Shown here in pieces: positions 1 through 6,882 of a stretch of 27,971 nucleotides of DNA. A program made the position numbers and the translations under genes. The notes beneath the pieces were generated by a model. That model worked only from the letters and a program-made list of their open reading frames with translations. It did no database searches and was not told the origin of the DNA. Location: positions 1 through 27,971 of the forward strand of contig UQQL01000018.1 of assembly GCA_900543275.1 (NCBI GenBank). Direction: 5' to 3'. How positions within the stretch are numbered: position 1 is the stretch's first letter; the number at the start of each line of letters is the position of its first letter. This DNA comes from an uncultured Collinsella sp. Lineage in GTDB: Bacteria > Actinomycetota > Coriobacteriia > Coriobacteriales > Coriobacteriaceae.

Positions 1-1083
1 CTTTCCGCCATCGCAAGCGGCCTGGCGCCGGTCATCATCACCGTCGCCGTCGCCTTTGTGTCCATCGTGATCGGCGAGCTCGTCCCCAAGCGCATCGGCC
101 TGGCCAATGCCGAGGGCGTGTCCAAGCAGGTCGTGGGACCGTTGTCGTTTTTCCAAAAGATCGCCCGCCCGCTCGTGTGGCTGACCGGTGCCTGCTCCGA
201 CGGCCTAGCCCGCATCCTGCGCATCAAGAGCGCCGACGACCGTCAGAACGTCTCGGAAGAAGAGATCAAGTACATGGTCTCGGAGCAGGACGACCTGCTC
301 GACGAGGAAAAGCGCATGATCCACGAGATCTTCGATCTGGGCGACACCGTGGCTCGCGAGGTCATGGTGCCGCGCGTGGACACCACCATGTGCGAGGACG
401 ACGAGACGGTCGCCGACGTGCTGTCCACCATGCGCCAGACCGGCTTCAGCCGCATCCCCGTCTATCACGAGGACCCCGACAACGTCGCGGGCATCGCGCA
501 CATCAAGGACCTGATCCAGCCCGCGCTCGACGGCAAGGGCGACCAGCCCATCGCCGATTACCTGCGCGATGCCACCTTTGTGCCCGACACCAAGGACATC
601 CTGCCGCTGCTGTCAGAGATGCAGACCTCGCACGACCAGATCGTGGTCGTCGTGGACGAGTACGGCGGCACGGCCGGCATCATCACCATCGAAGACATCG
701 TCGAGGAGATCGTCGGCGAGATCGAGGACGAGTTCGACCCCGACAACAAGTATCTCACGCGCCTTTCGCGCCGCGAGTGGCTCGTCGATGGGCGTTTTTC
801 GTGCGATGACGCGATTGAGCTTGGTTGGCCGCTCGAGGAAAGCGATGATTATGAGACCATCGCCGGCTGGATCTTGGAGCTTTGTGACTCGGTGCCCGAC
901 ATCGGAGAGGTGTTTGAGGTCGCGGGGTACAAGTTTAAAGTGCAGTCGATGCGTGGCCAGCGCATCTCGCTCATTCGCGTGATCGCTCCGGCCGAAACCG
1001 ATAAGAAGGATTCCGAGTCTTCGGTAGACGAGCCGACGACGTCGGGTGCGGGTTCCGCGAATCCGCACGACGGCGACGAGTAG
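1..1083 (+). CDS. CNNM/CorC-type (HlyC family) CBS-domain membrane protein, 5' truncated
   Basis: The frame is open from base 1, so the true start lies left of the window; 360 residues are visible. The first ~60 residues are the end of the DUF21/CNNM transmembrane domain (hydrophobic, then GELVPKRIGLANAE, the usual ELVPKxIALxN signature). A CBS pair follows at about residues 105-230, with EVMVPRVD at its start and VVDEYGGTAGIITIEDIVEE in the second repeat, then a CorC_HlyC domain at about 250-330. The last ~30 residues are a polar tail. Family members are membrane proteins linked to Mg2+/Co2+ homeostasis or efflux; older names such as hemolysin C are misleading. The next gene starts 24 bp downstream. 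Family confidence is high; the transported ion is not shown by the sequence. Confidence 0.92.
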   Translation, partial: LSAIASGLAPVIITVAVAFVSIVIGELVPKRIGLANAEGVSKQVVGPLSFFQKIARPLVWLTGACSDGLARILRIKSADDRQNVSEEEIKYMVSEQDDLLDEEKRMIHEIFDLGDTVAREVMVPRVDTTMCEDDETVADVLSTMRQTGFSRIPVYHEDPDNVAGIAHIKDLIQPALDGKGDQPIADYLRDATFVPDTKDILPLLSEMQTSHDQIVVVVDEYGGTAGIITIEDIVEEIVGEIEDEFDPDNKYLTRLSRREWLVDGRFSCDDAIELGWPLEESDDYETIAGWILELCDSVPDIGEVFEVAGYKFKVQSMRGQRISLIRVIAPAETDKKDSESSVDEPTTSGAGSANPHDGDE

Positions 1084-1107
1084 GACAAGGAAGAGTAGGG
1101 GAGAGTT

Positions 1108-1941
1108 ATGGCAGGCCTGTTCAACATCCTTAAGGTCACCGTCAGCGAGGACAAGATTTGCGCGCATGTGCTGGTGAACCCCGGCATGCCGCTCATGACC
1201 TCGGAGGACATCGAGGCCACGGCGCGCGTGTACTACCTGGTACCGGCGATTGCCAAGCACCTGTGCCTGGGCGATTCCGGCCGCGAGTTCCAGGACTGCA
1301 TGGGTCAGACCGAGCTCTGCCACCTGCTGGAGCATGTGACGGTTGAGCTCATGAACGAGACCGGTCTTGCCGGTAGCATCTCGTGCGGCCGCACGCGCGT
1401 AAGCGAGCATGACGAGCGTGTCTTTGAGGTCGAGCTTTCGTGCCCCGATGACGCACTGGCCATCGGTGCGCTGTCGTCGGCCACCTTTATGATGGACTGG
1501 GCGTACCTGCACGCCGACCAGCCTGCCCCCGACGTGGAAGGCACGGTCGCGGGCCTACGCAACCTGGTGCTGGGCATGCGCGCCGAGGCCGAGGGCAAGG
1601 ATCCTCGCGAGGCCGTCGCCGCTGCGAACGGCGAAGATACTGCCGAGGACGAGGGCGCTGACGAGGGCGATGTGCCGGTTGACGCCGAGCCCGTTGCCGA
1701 TGCGACCGCCGAGCCCGTTTCCACCGAGCCCCAGGGCGTCCCCAACTTTGACGACGAGCCCCAGGTGGCGATTGATACCGAGGGCGCGGTTGCCGAGAAC
1801 CACGAGGCCTCCGCTGCCGTCTTTGGCGGTGCGGCGACGGTTCCGGCGGGACCTGCGCATGAGGGCGGCCTGCCGCTCGTGGACGGCGCCGGCGAGGACC
1901 CGGGTGCCACGGTGGCCATGCCGGCTATGCCCCAGGAGTAG
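1108..1941 (+). CDS. Stand-alone protein related to the cyanophycin synthetase N domain
   Basis: 277 aa, ATG preceded by a GGGGAGAG ribosome site. Residues 45-120 follow the pattern of the N domain of cyanophycin synthetase (CphA): a proline/leucine stretch ending in HLC (H51, C53), a glycine and phenylalanine spacer, then HLLEHVTVEL (residues 72-81) and a GRTR box (94-97) followed by a beta-rich segment. In CphA the matching segments read approximately HxCxxG, HxxEHVALEL and GRTR. CphA is a large three-domain enzyme; here there is no ATP-grasp or Mur-ligase part, and residues ~155-277 are an acidic Ala/Glu/Pro/Asp-rich low-complexity tail. H72-x-x-E75-H76 has the form of an inverted zinc-protease motif. 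Homology is my recognition by eye and the function is unknown. It sits between a CorC-like gene and ytxH/PRC genes. Confidence 0.6.
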   Translation: MAGLFNILKVTVSEDKICAHVLVNPGMPLMTSEDIEATARVYYLVPAIAKHLCLGDSGREFQDCMGQTELCHLLEHVTVELMNETGLAGSISCGRTRVSEHDERVFEVELSCPDDALAIGALSSATFMMDWAYLHADQPAPDVEGTVAGLRNLVLGMRAEAEGKDPREAVAAANGEDTAEDEGADEGDVPVDAEPVADATAEPVSTEPQGVPNFDDEPQVAIDTEGAVAENHEASAAVFGGAATVPAGPAHEGGLPLVDGAGEDPGATVAMPAMPQE

Positions 1942-2020
1942 GCCTACGCGTTTATCACCATCACGTACCTGCGCCTTTGCCGTACGCAGATGAGCGGAGC
2001 GGCAAGTGATGCGCTGCGGG

Positions 2021-2026
2021 TATAAT
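2021..2026 (+). promoter_or_regulatory. Candidate -10 box (TATAAT) for the ytxH-like operon
   Basis: A perfect TATAAT lies 52 bp before the chosen ytxH-like start. No convincing -35 is seen at 16-18 bp upstream, so this is a -10 match only. Confidence 0.45.
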
Positions 2027-2077
2027 GGACAGCATTCAAACGGTGGGCACCGACGTGCCCGCAGGAGAGGAATGATC

Positions 2078-2467
2078 ATGGGTAAGACTTTCAGCTTTGT
2101 CTCCGGCGCACTTTTTGGTGCTGCTGCTGGCGCTATTATCGGCGTTGCTCTGGCCCCGCGCTCGGGCGCCGAAACCCGCGCCATGGCTGCCGATATCGCC
2201 AACGACGCCTGGGACAATATGCGCGACACCTACGAGCACGGCGCCGAGGAGGCCCGTGCTGCGGTGAATGACTTTGGCCCGATGGTCGACGCCAAGACCG
2301 ACGACCTGCGCGCCAAGGTCGACCTGGCCCGCGAGCGCATGGACCAGCTGCGCGAGCAGCTCAACGACGCCATTTCGGGTGGCAACGTGACGCCTGCCGC
2401 CGACGTCGTGGTCGAGAACGCCGTCGAGGCTGATGCCGGGGCTGCGGAACCCTCGACCGAGGCATAA
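2078..2467 (+). CDS. YtxH-like small membrane-anchored protein
   Basis: 129 aa. It begins MGKTFSFVSGALFGAAAGA, a glycine/alanine-rich single membrane helix (about residues 5-28), followed by APRSGAETR and a long amphipathic helical region (about 35-105) rich in Asp, Arg and Ala. This is the YtxH layout: an N-terminal membrane segment and a soluble coiled helix. The ATG at 2078 was chosen because AGGAGAGG at 2063-2070 is well placed; an in-frame ATG at 2072 is possible but too close. YtxH proteins are associated with general stress and the envelope; no biochemical role is established. The TAATG junction overlaps the next gene by one base, so the two are translationally coupled. Confidence 0.72.
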   Translation: MGKTFSFVSGALFGAAAGAIIGVALAPRSGAETRAMAADIANDAWDNMRDTYEHGAEEARAAVNDFGPMVDAKTDDLRAKVDLARERMDQLREQLNDAISGGNVTPAADVVVENAVEADAGAAEPSTEA

Positions 2468-3222
2468 TGCGCGCTGGGGATTTTGTCGGCGCCAAGATCT
2501 ATCGCAAGCCTACCGAGGACAAGCGCACCAAAAAGGACGGCACGCCGCGCAGCCCCAAAAAGCTCGGAAAGATTCACTTTCCGGTCTTTACCCCGGGCGG
2601 TACGCGCGTGGTCGGCTTTATGGTCCGCCAGTCCGATATCGCGGGCATGATCGAGCGTCCCGACCGATTCGTAGCGCTCGACGCCATTGGTGTCTACGAG
2701 GGCGCCATTGCGGTCGATGACGTCAAGGACACGTACGATGCCGCCGCCGCCAAGCGCCTCGACATCAACCTGGACGATTGCATCATCTGGGTCGGTATGG
2801 ACGTGCGCACGGAATCGGGCGACGTCGTGGGCTATTGCTCGGACGTTGAGTTCAAGCCGCGCTCGGGCATCGTGCAGGCATTCTATGTGACCGCCGGTGC
2901 TGCTTCGAGTGTTTTGGTTGGTGACACGCAGGTGCCGCCGACGATGCTGCGCGGCTACGAGAACGGCGCGATGGTCGTCTCGGACGAGGTCAAGTCGCTC
3001 GGGTATTCGGGCGGTGCGGCTGCCAAGGCCGCCGAGGCCAGCGTCGTGGTGGGCGACAAGGTCAAAAAGGGCGCCAAGGTGCTCGACGACAAGGGATCGG
3101 TCGCCGTGGACAAAGGCAGTCGCGCACTGGGCAAGCAGCTCGGCAAGACGCGCGGCATGTTCAAGGCCTTTAAGGACGAATACCAAAAGGCGAGCGGAGG
3201 CTCGTCAAAAGCTACAAAATAG
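2467..3222 (+). CDS. PRC-barrel domain protein
   Basis: 251 aa, starting on the last base of the ytxH-like stop codon (TAATG). Two PRC-barrel-like stretches can be recognised: residues 1-95 (FVGAKIYRK, then KKLGKIHFPVF and VGFMVRQ) and about 98-175 (WVGMDVRTESGDVVGYCSDV, then PPTMLRG). The C-terminal ~70 residues are Lys/Ala-rich and probably helical. PRC barrels are small beta-barrels found in ribosome-maturation, photosynthetic and membrane-associated proteins. There is no signal peptide or membrane helix, so it is predicted to be cytoplasmic, perhaps docking on the coupled YtxH-like membrane protein (inference). A strong hairpin follows at 3244-3273. Confidence 0.65.
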   Translation: MRAGDFVGAKIYRKPTEDKRTKKDGTPRSPKKLGKIHFPVFTPGGTRVVGFMVRQSDIAGMIERPDRFVALDAIGVYEGAIAVDDVKDTYDAAAAKRLDINLDDCIIWVGMDVRTESGDVVGYCSDVEFKPRSGIVQAFYVTAGAASSVLVGDTQVPPTMLRGYENGAMVVSDEVKSLGYSGGAAAKAAEASVVVGDKVKKGAKVLDDKGSVAVDKGSRALGKQLGKTRGMFKAFKDEYQKASGGSSKATK

Positions 3223-3243
3223 CGACGTACCAAATGATGGGAG

Positions 3244-3280
3244 GCAAGCCGGAGACCTGTTGCTCCGGCTTGCTGTGTTT
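3244..3280 (+). terminator. Rho-independent terminator-like hairpin after the PRC gene
   Basis: Perfect 11-bp stem, 3244-3254 with 3263-3273, loop of 8 nt, followed by TGTGTTT, which is a weak U-tract. It separates the PRC gene from the next gene. Confidence 0.7.
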
Positions 3281-3294
3281 ATGGGGGAGGGCAC

Positions 3295-4701
3295 ATGCGC
3301 CAAAACGGATCCAACTTAAACGGGCGTTCGGGTGCGCGTCCGACGGCGCGCCGCGACCTGGGGCAGCTGCCCAGCGGTCAGCGCCGTCGCCGCCGTAAGC
3401 CCGGCGCGATGTACCTCAACCATAGCCGCGGGTTTAGCGACCGCAGCGCGCGCATCGGCAACGGGCGCTCGCCGCGCCGACCGTCCCGTCTGCCCTATGC
3501 GCTCATTGCCGTGGGCTGTGCGCTCGTGCTGTTTATCGCTGCCGTCGTGGGCTACGTCAACCGCAGCGTGGACGTGGAACTCAACGGGCAAAAGACCGCG
3601 GTGCGCGTGGGCTCTACGCTGCAGAATCTCATCGACGACCAGGAGTTGACCGATACCTACGACGCAGGCGACCTGCTGGCCGTCGATGACAGCGTGCTCA
3701 AGCGCCATGGCGGCGAAAAGCTGTCGGTTAAGGTGGACGGCAAGCGCATAAAACAGGGCAAATGGGATAGCCGCGAACTTGAGGGCGGCGAGAAGGTGAC
3801 GGTCAAGGATGGCCGTAACACCTACGAGAAGCACGAGGTTCAGGCTACGGTTATCGAGCCCAAGCTCAAGGTCGAGGGCACGGGCGCTATCGAGTATGTG
3901 CAGACATGGGGTGTCCAGGGCCGCTCCGAGGTGTGGGTTGGTGAGCAGTCGGAAAAGACGCAGGACCGCGGCGAGGTTGTGCCCGCCACCGATTGCGTCG
4001 TTGCGTGCGCCAGCGTGGCGCCCAAGGGCAACAAAAAGTACGTGGCGCTGACGTTTGACGAGGGTCCGAGCGGCGCCACCAAACAGATCTTGCAGGTGCT
4101 CAAGGAAAAGGGCGTTACCGCGACGTTCTTCCTTTCGGGCGATGCGGCCGAGGCCTCGCCTGCCACGGCCAAGGCGATTGTCGATGCCGGGTGCGAGATC
4201 GGATCCAACAGCTACAGCGACGATTCGCTCAAGGGTCAGGACCGTGAGACGGTACGCGAACAGATCACGAAAGGCACCGATGCGATTAAGTCGGCGACCG
4301 GCGTGAAGACGATGCTGCTGCGTGCTCCCTACGCTGCCTTTGACGAGCAAAACTGGATTGATGCGATGGACCTGGTCTCCGCCGTGGTCTCGTGGAATAT
4401 TGACTCGGGCGACTGGCTGCTCAACGGTGCCGACGAGCAGGTCTCAACGGTGCTCGATTCGGTGACGCCGGGCAATATCGTGCTGCTCACCGATAGGGAC
4501 GAATGCGCCGAGCAGACGCTCGAGGCGCTGCCGCAGATCATCGACGGCCTTGTCGCCGACGGCTACAAGATCGTGACGCTCAGCGACCTGGTCAAGACGG
4601 ACACGTCGCTGAGCAAAAAGCTCACCTCGCTGACGAAGGTCACCATGCCCAAGGACGCCGTGTTCCCCCAACTTGCCGAGGACGATGACACCACAGAGTA
4701 G
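3295..4701 (+). CDS. Membrane-anchored polysaccharide-deacetylase-like (NodB fold) protein with altered metal site
   Basis: 468 aa; ATG has GGGGGAGG just upstream. Residues 1-66 are basic, Arg-rich and cytoplasmic; one membrane helix spans about 68-88; residues ~92-225 are an extracytoplasmic beta-rich region; the NodB deacetylase fold spans about 247-450. The fold is recognisable from LTFDEGPSG (252-260), LLRAPY (341-346), SWNIDSGDW (366-374) and PGNIVLLTD (392-400). The catalytic chemistry is degraded. The usual TFDDGP is TFDEGP (second Asp is E256), the usual HxxxH metal pair is N305 and D309 (GSNSYSDDSL), and the late His of the LLH motif is T399. Only the base Asp (D255) and RxPY survive. 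It may be a non-catalytic cell-wall-binding protein or an enzyme with an altered metal centre. Confidence 0.82.
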   Translation: MRQNGSNLNGRSGARPTARRDLGQLPSGQRRRRRKPGAMYLNHSRGFSDRSARIGNGRSPRRPSRLPYALIAVGCALVLFIAAVVGYVNRSVDVELNGQKTAVRVGSTLQNLIDDQELTDTYDAGDLLAVDDSVLKRHGGEKLSVKVDGKRIKQGKWDSRELEGGEKVTVKDGRNTYEKHEVQATVIEPKLKVEGTGAIEYVQTWGVQGRSEVWVGEQSEKTQDRGEVVPATDCVVACASVAPKGNKKYVALTFDEGPSGATKQILQVLKEKGVTATFFLSGDAAEASPATAKAIVDAGCEIGSNSYSDDSLKGQDRETVREQITKGTDAIKSATGVKTMLLRAPYAAFDEQNWIDAMDLVSAVVSWNIDSGDWLLNGADEQVSTVLDSVTPGNIVLLTDRDECAEQTLEALPQIIDGLVADGYKIVTLSDLVKTDTSLSKKLTSLTKVTMPKDAVFPQLAEDDDTTE

Positions 4702-4709
4702 TCATTGAG

Positions 4710-4738
4710 TAGTCGTTTAAGAACGTCCCCAATGGCTA
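4710..4738 (-). repeat. Intergenic hairpin repeat, copy A (conserved-loop family)
   Basis: Stem 4710-4717 with 4731-4738, eight pairs including two G-U. The loop, read on the minus strand, is GGGGACGTTCTTA. Bases 4711-4734 are the exact reverse complement of 22715-22738. It lies directly after the NodB-like gene. There is no T-tract on the + strand. Confidence 0.75.
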
Positions 4739-4815
4739 TGTCACGGATGCGTCAGCGTTTGGTATGCCTGCAATGTGCAGCGCATAAATTCGATGCCGCA
4801 GGGCGATGCTGATGC

Positions 4816-4821
4816 TATAGT
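4816..4821 (+). promoter_or_regulatory. Candidate -10 box (TATAGT) for the Mg transport pair
   Basis: TATAGT about 210 bp before the TTG start, just ahead of the structured leader. No clear -35 is seen at the usual distance, so support is weak. Confidence 0.3.
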
Positions 4822-4869
4822 TACTGCGGTTAATGAGGGTCAAGAGAAAGGTTACAGGTGAAATCCAAA

Positions 4870-5010
4870 CCTCGACCATACAGTCGATGACCCCATGCAG
4901 GTGCTTTTTGCGCATGCACGGGGTGTAAGCGTCGAGCGGCGTGCCGCCCGCGCATGCGTATACATATCCAGAAGCCCCCGGACGCCGCACGCGCGGCCGC
5001 GTCCGGAGGA
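4870..5010 (+). promoter_or_regulatory. Structured 5' leader with mutually exclusive helices (candidate riboswitch)
   Basis: Nested helices are visible: CTCGAC 4871-4876 with GTCGAG 4931-4936, enclosing ACCCC 4890-4894 with GGGGT 4920-4924, and then GCGG 4936-4939 with CCGC 4944-4947. The strand 4872-4876 can instead pair with GTCGA at 4883-4887, so two folds exclude each other. A perfect 8-bp hairpin, 4978-4985 with 4999-5006, runs into the GGAGGA ribosome site at 5005-5010, as an expression platform would. It lacks the M-box core sequences I know. GGTGAAATCC at 4857-4866 loosely recalls cobalamin-type riboswitches, but not enough for a call. Confidence 0.42.
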
Positions 5011-5013
5011 ATA

Positions 5014-5046
5014 ATGATGGGGAGCACCATTGAATTATCTGAGTGA
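5014..5046 (+). CDS. Possible 10-codon leader peptide overlapping the MgtE-like start
   Basis: ATG at 5014, in a different frame from the main gene, sits 3 nt after the best ribosome site in the region (GGAGGA, 5005-5010). It encodes MMGSTIELSE and stops at TGA 5044-5046, inside the start of the MgtE-like gene. It could couple or attenuate translation of that gene. It may be chance, since the only support is the ribosome site and position. Confidence 0.25.
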   Translation: MMGSTIELSE

Positions 5047-6874
5047 GATGCTCAAATTGCCAGTCTTGGACGTCGACGGCGAAAAGCTCGGCGTGGTCAA
5101 CGATTTTGGCATTGCAACCGGCGAAGTTTTTCCGCACGTGACGTCGCTCGCGTTCCGCGGTCCCGGCAAGACGCCGTTCATGATCAGCTGGCGCAAATGG
5201 GTCGACCGCATCGACGAGACGGGCGTGTATCTCAATACGTCTGCCACCAATATTCGCTTCTCGTACCTGCAGCCGACCGAGCTCCTGCTGGCGCGCGACG
5301 TTCTCAATAAGCAGATCGTCGACACGCAGGGCATGAAGGTCGTGCGCGTCAACGACATCAAGTTTTCCATGTCGGGCGAAAACCAGCTGCGCCTGTTGGG
5401 TGCCGAGGTCGGTGCCCGCGGTCTGCTGCGCGCGATCAGCCCCGCACTCGAGCACGTCGTCGAGGGCTTTATGAAGCACCTGGGCAAGCCGCTCAGCGAG
5501 GACATCATCGCTTGGTCCTACATGGACCTGCTCGACCGCTCGACTAAAAACATCCAACTCTCGGTGTCGCACAAGACGCTCGGCGAGCTGCACCCTGCCG
5601 ACATCGCCGACATTATCGAGCAGCTCGACCCGCGCCTGCGTGCGCAGGTGTTTGCGCAGCTCGATACTGCCCAGGCCGCCGAGGCCATCTCGGAGTTCGA
5701 TGACGACGAGCTTATGACCGAGATGCTCGAGGGCCTGTCCGACACCGACGCATCGTCGATGCTGGCCATGATGGACCCGGACGACGCTGCCGACCTGATC
5801 GACGAGCTTGATTACGAGAAGGCCGAGAAGCTCCTGCGCCTGATGGGCGTCAAGGAGGAGAAGGCGATTCGTAACCTGCTGGGGTATGAGGACAACACCG
5901 CCGGCCGCATTATGACCTCGGAGTTTGTCTCCCTGCCCGCTACGGCAACGGTCGGTGACGCCATCGAGGCGATTCGCGAGCTCGACGAGGACTTCGAGAG
6001 CGTCTATTACGTCTATACCGAGGATCCGAGTGGCATGCTGACCGGCGTGCTTTCGCTGCGCACGCTGATCGTAGCCGACCGCGACGCCACGCTGGGTCAG
6101 TTGGCCTATCGCGACCTGGTCTATGTGTCGCCCGACGAGGACCAGGAAGACGTGACGGACGAGATGACCAAGTACGACCTGGTCGCTATCCCCGTCTGCG
6201 ACGAGAACCGTCATATCCTGGGTATCGTAACCTTCGACGACGCCATGGACGTTATCGCCGAGGAGCATCAGGAGGACCTGCAGATCGCTGGTGTCGGCTC
6301 GGGCGACAGCGCGTCGGACGACTCGACGAACGTGCTCAGCTGGTTCGTGCATCGCCAGTACTGGGTTGTTGTATGGGGCATCGCGTCGTGCATCATGGCG
6401 ACCGTGCTGGGAACGGCGCTCGGCTCCGCGCATCTGGTGGTGTTCCCCATGTGCGCCATGCCGCTCGTGCTGCTGGCGGCCTCGCGCATGGTGTCGTTCG
6501 TCAAGAACTACTTCCTGGAGTATGACGGTCACGACGACGAGCCCAAGCCGTATCTGGGATTCTTCTTCCAGAGCACGGGCATGGGCCTGATTCTGTCACT
6601 CGTGACCTACCTGTGCGCCCAGCTGGTGCGCACCGCTGCATTCCCCGATGCGCCCATGTTTGAGGAGCAACTCTTTACCGGGTGCTTTAATATCGCTGCC
6701 ATCATTTGCCTGGTTGGCAACATGAGCGCCGTGATTTACCTGATGGTGCTGTTCTGGCGTGACGAGCATGACCTCAACACGTCGGGCACCGCCATGAACG
6801 TCATTGCCGTCATGATCTCGTGTGTGGCGTATTGCATCGCCGCGGTGCTGCTCGCCATGTCAGTCATGGGTTAG
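5030..6874 (+). CDS. MgtE N-domain/CBS protein with a divergent five-helix membrane domain
   Basis: 614 aa. TTG at 5030 is used because the frame has a stop at 5015 and GGGGAG at 5019-5024 is well spaced; ATG 5048 is the alternative. Order: PRC-barrel-like segments (about 5-60 and 95-140, for example LDVDGEKLGVVNDFGI), MgtE N superhelix (about 180-295, HPADIADIIEQLDPR, then DPDDAADLIDEL), a CBS pair (about 300-425, beginning AGRIMTSEFVSLP) and five hydrophobic helices (about 445-614). In MgtE the N and CBS domains sense cytoplasmic Mg2+ and gate the pore. The membrane part here lacks the GGNxGxQ pore signature of true MgtE, so channel activity is doubtful. It abuts the transporter gene (8 bp gap) and may act as its Mg2+-sensing partner (inference). 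Confidence 0.8.
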   Translation: MNYLSEMLKLPVLDVDGEKLGVVNDFGIATGEVFPHVTSLAFRGPGKTPFMISWRKWVDRIDETGVYLNTSATNIRFSYLQPTELLLARDVLNKQIVDTQGMKVVRVNDIKFSMSGENQLRLLGAEVGARGLLRAISPALEHVVEGFMKHLGKPLSEDIIAWSYMDLLDRSTKNIQLSVSHKTLGELHPADIADIIEQLDPRLRAQVFAQLDTAQAAEAISEFDDDELMTEMLEGLSDTDASSMLAMMDPDDAADLIDELDYEKAEKLLRLMGVKEEKAIRNLLGYEDNTAGRIMTSEFVSLPATATVGDAIEAIRELDEDFESVYYVYTEDPSGMLTGVLSLRTLIVADRDATLGQLAYRDLVYVSPDEDQEDVTDEMTKYDLVAIPVCDENRHILGIVTFDDAMDVIAEEHQEDLQIAGVGSGDSASDDSTNVLSWFVHRQYWVVVWGIASCIMATVLGTALGSAHLVVFPMCAMPLVLLAASRMVSFVKNYFLEYDGHDDEPKPYLGFFFQSTGMGLILSLVTYLCAQLVRTAAFPDAPMFEEQLFTGCFNIAAIICLVGNMSAVIYLMVLFWRDEHDLNTSGTAMNVIAVMISCVAYCIAAVLLAMSVMG

Positions 6875-6882
6875 GTGGTCGC

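Noticed and set aside
4820..5010. M-box (ykoK) Mg2+ riboswitch
   Set aside because: The core M-box segments (GTTAGGTGAGGCTCCT and the GACGCC...GGGTC part) are not present. It is reported instead as an unclassified structured leader.
4736..6532. 598-codon open frame on the minus strand opposite the MgtE-like gene
   Set aside because: It mirrors a confidently assigned gene, is His/Val/Arg-rich without any domain, and reflects high-GC codon bias.
6820..6882. Upstream extension of the NRAMP-related protein
   Set aside because: It would overlap the MgtE-like gene by 55 bp and add unconserved residues; GTG 6883 has a good ribosome site.
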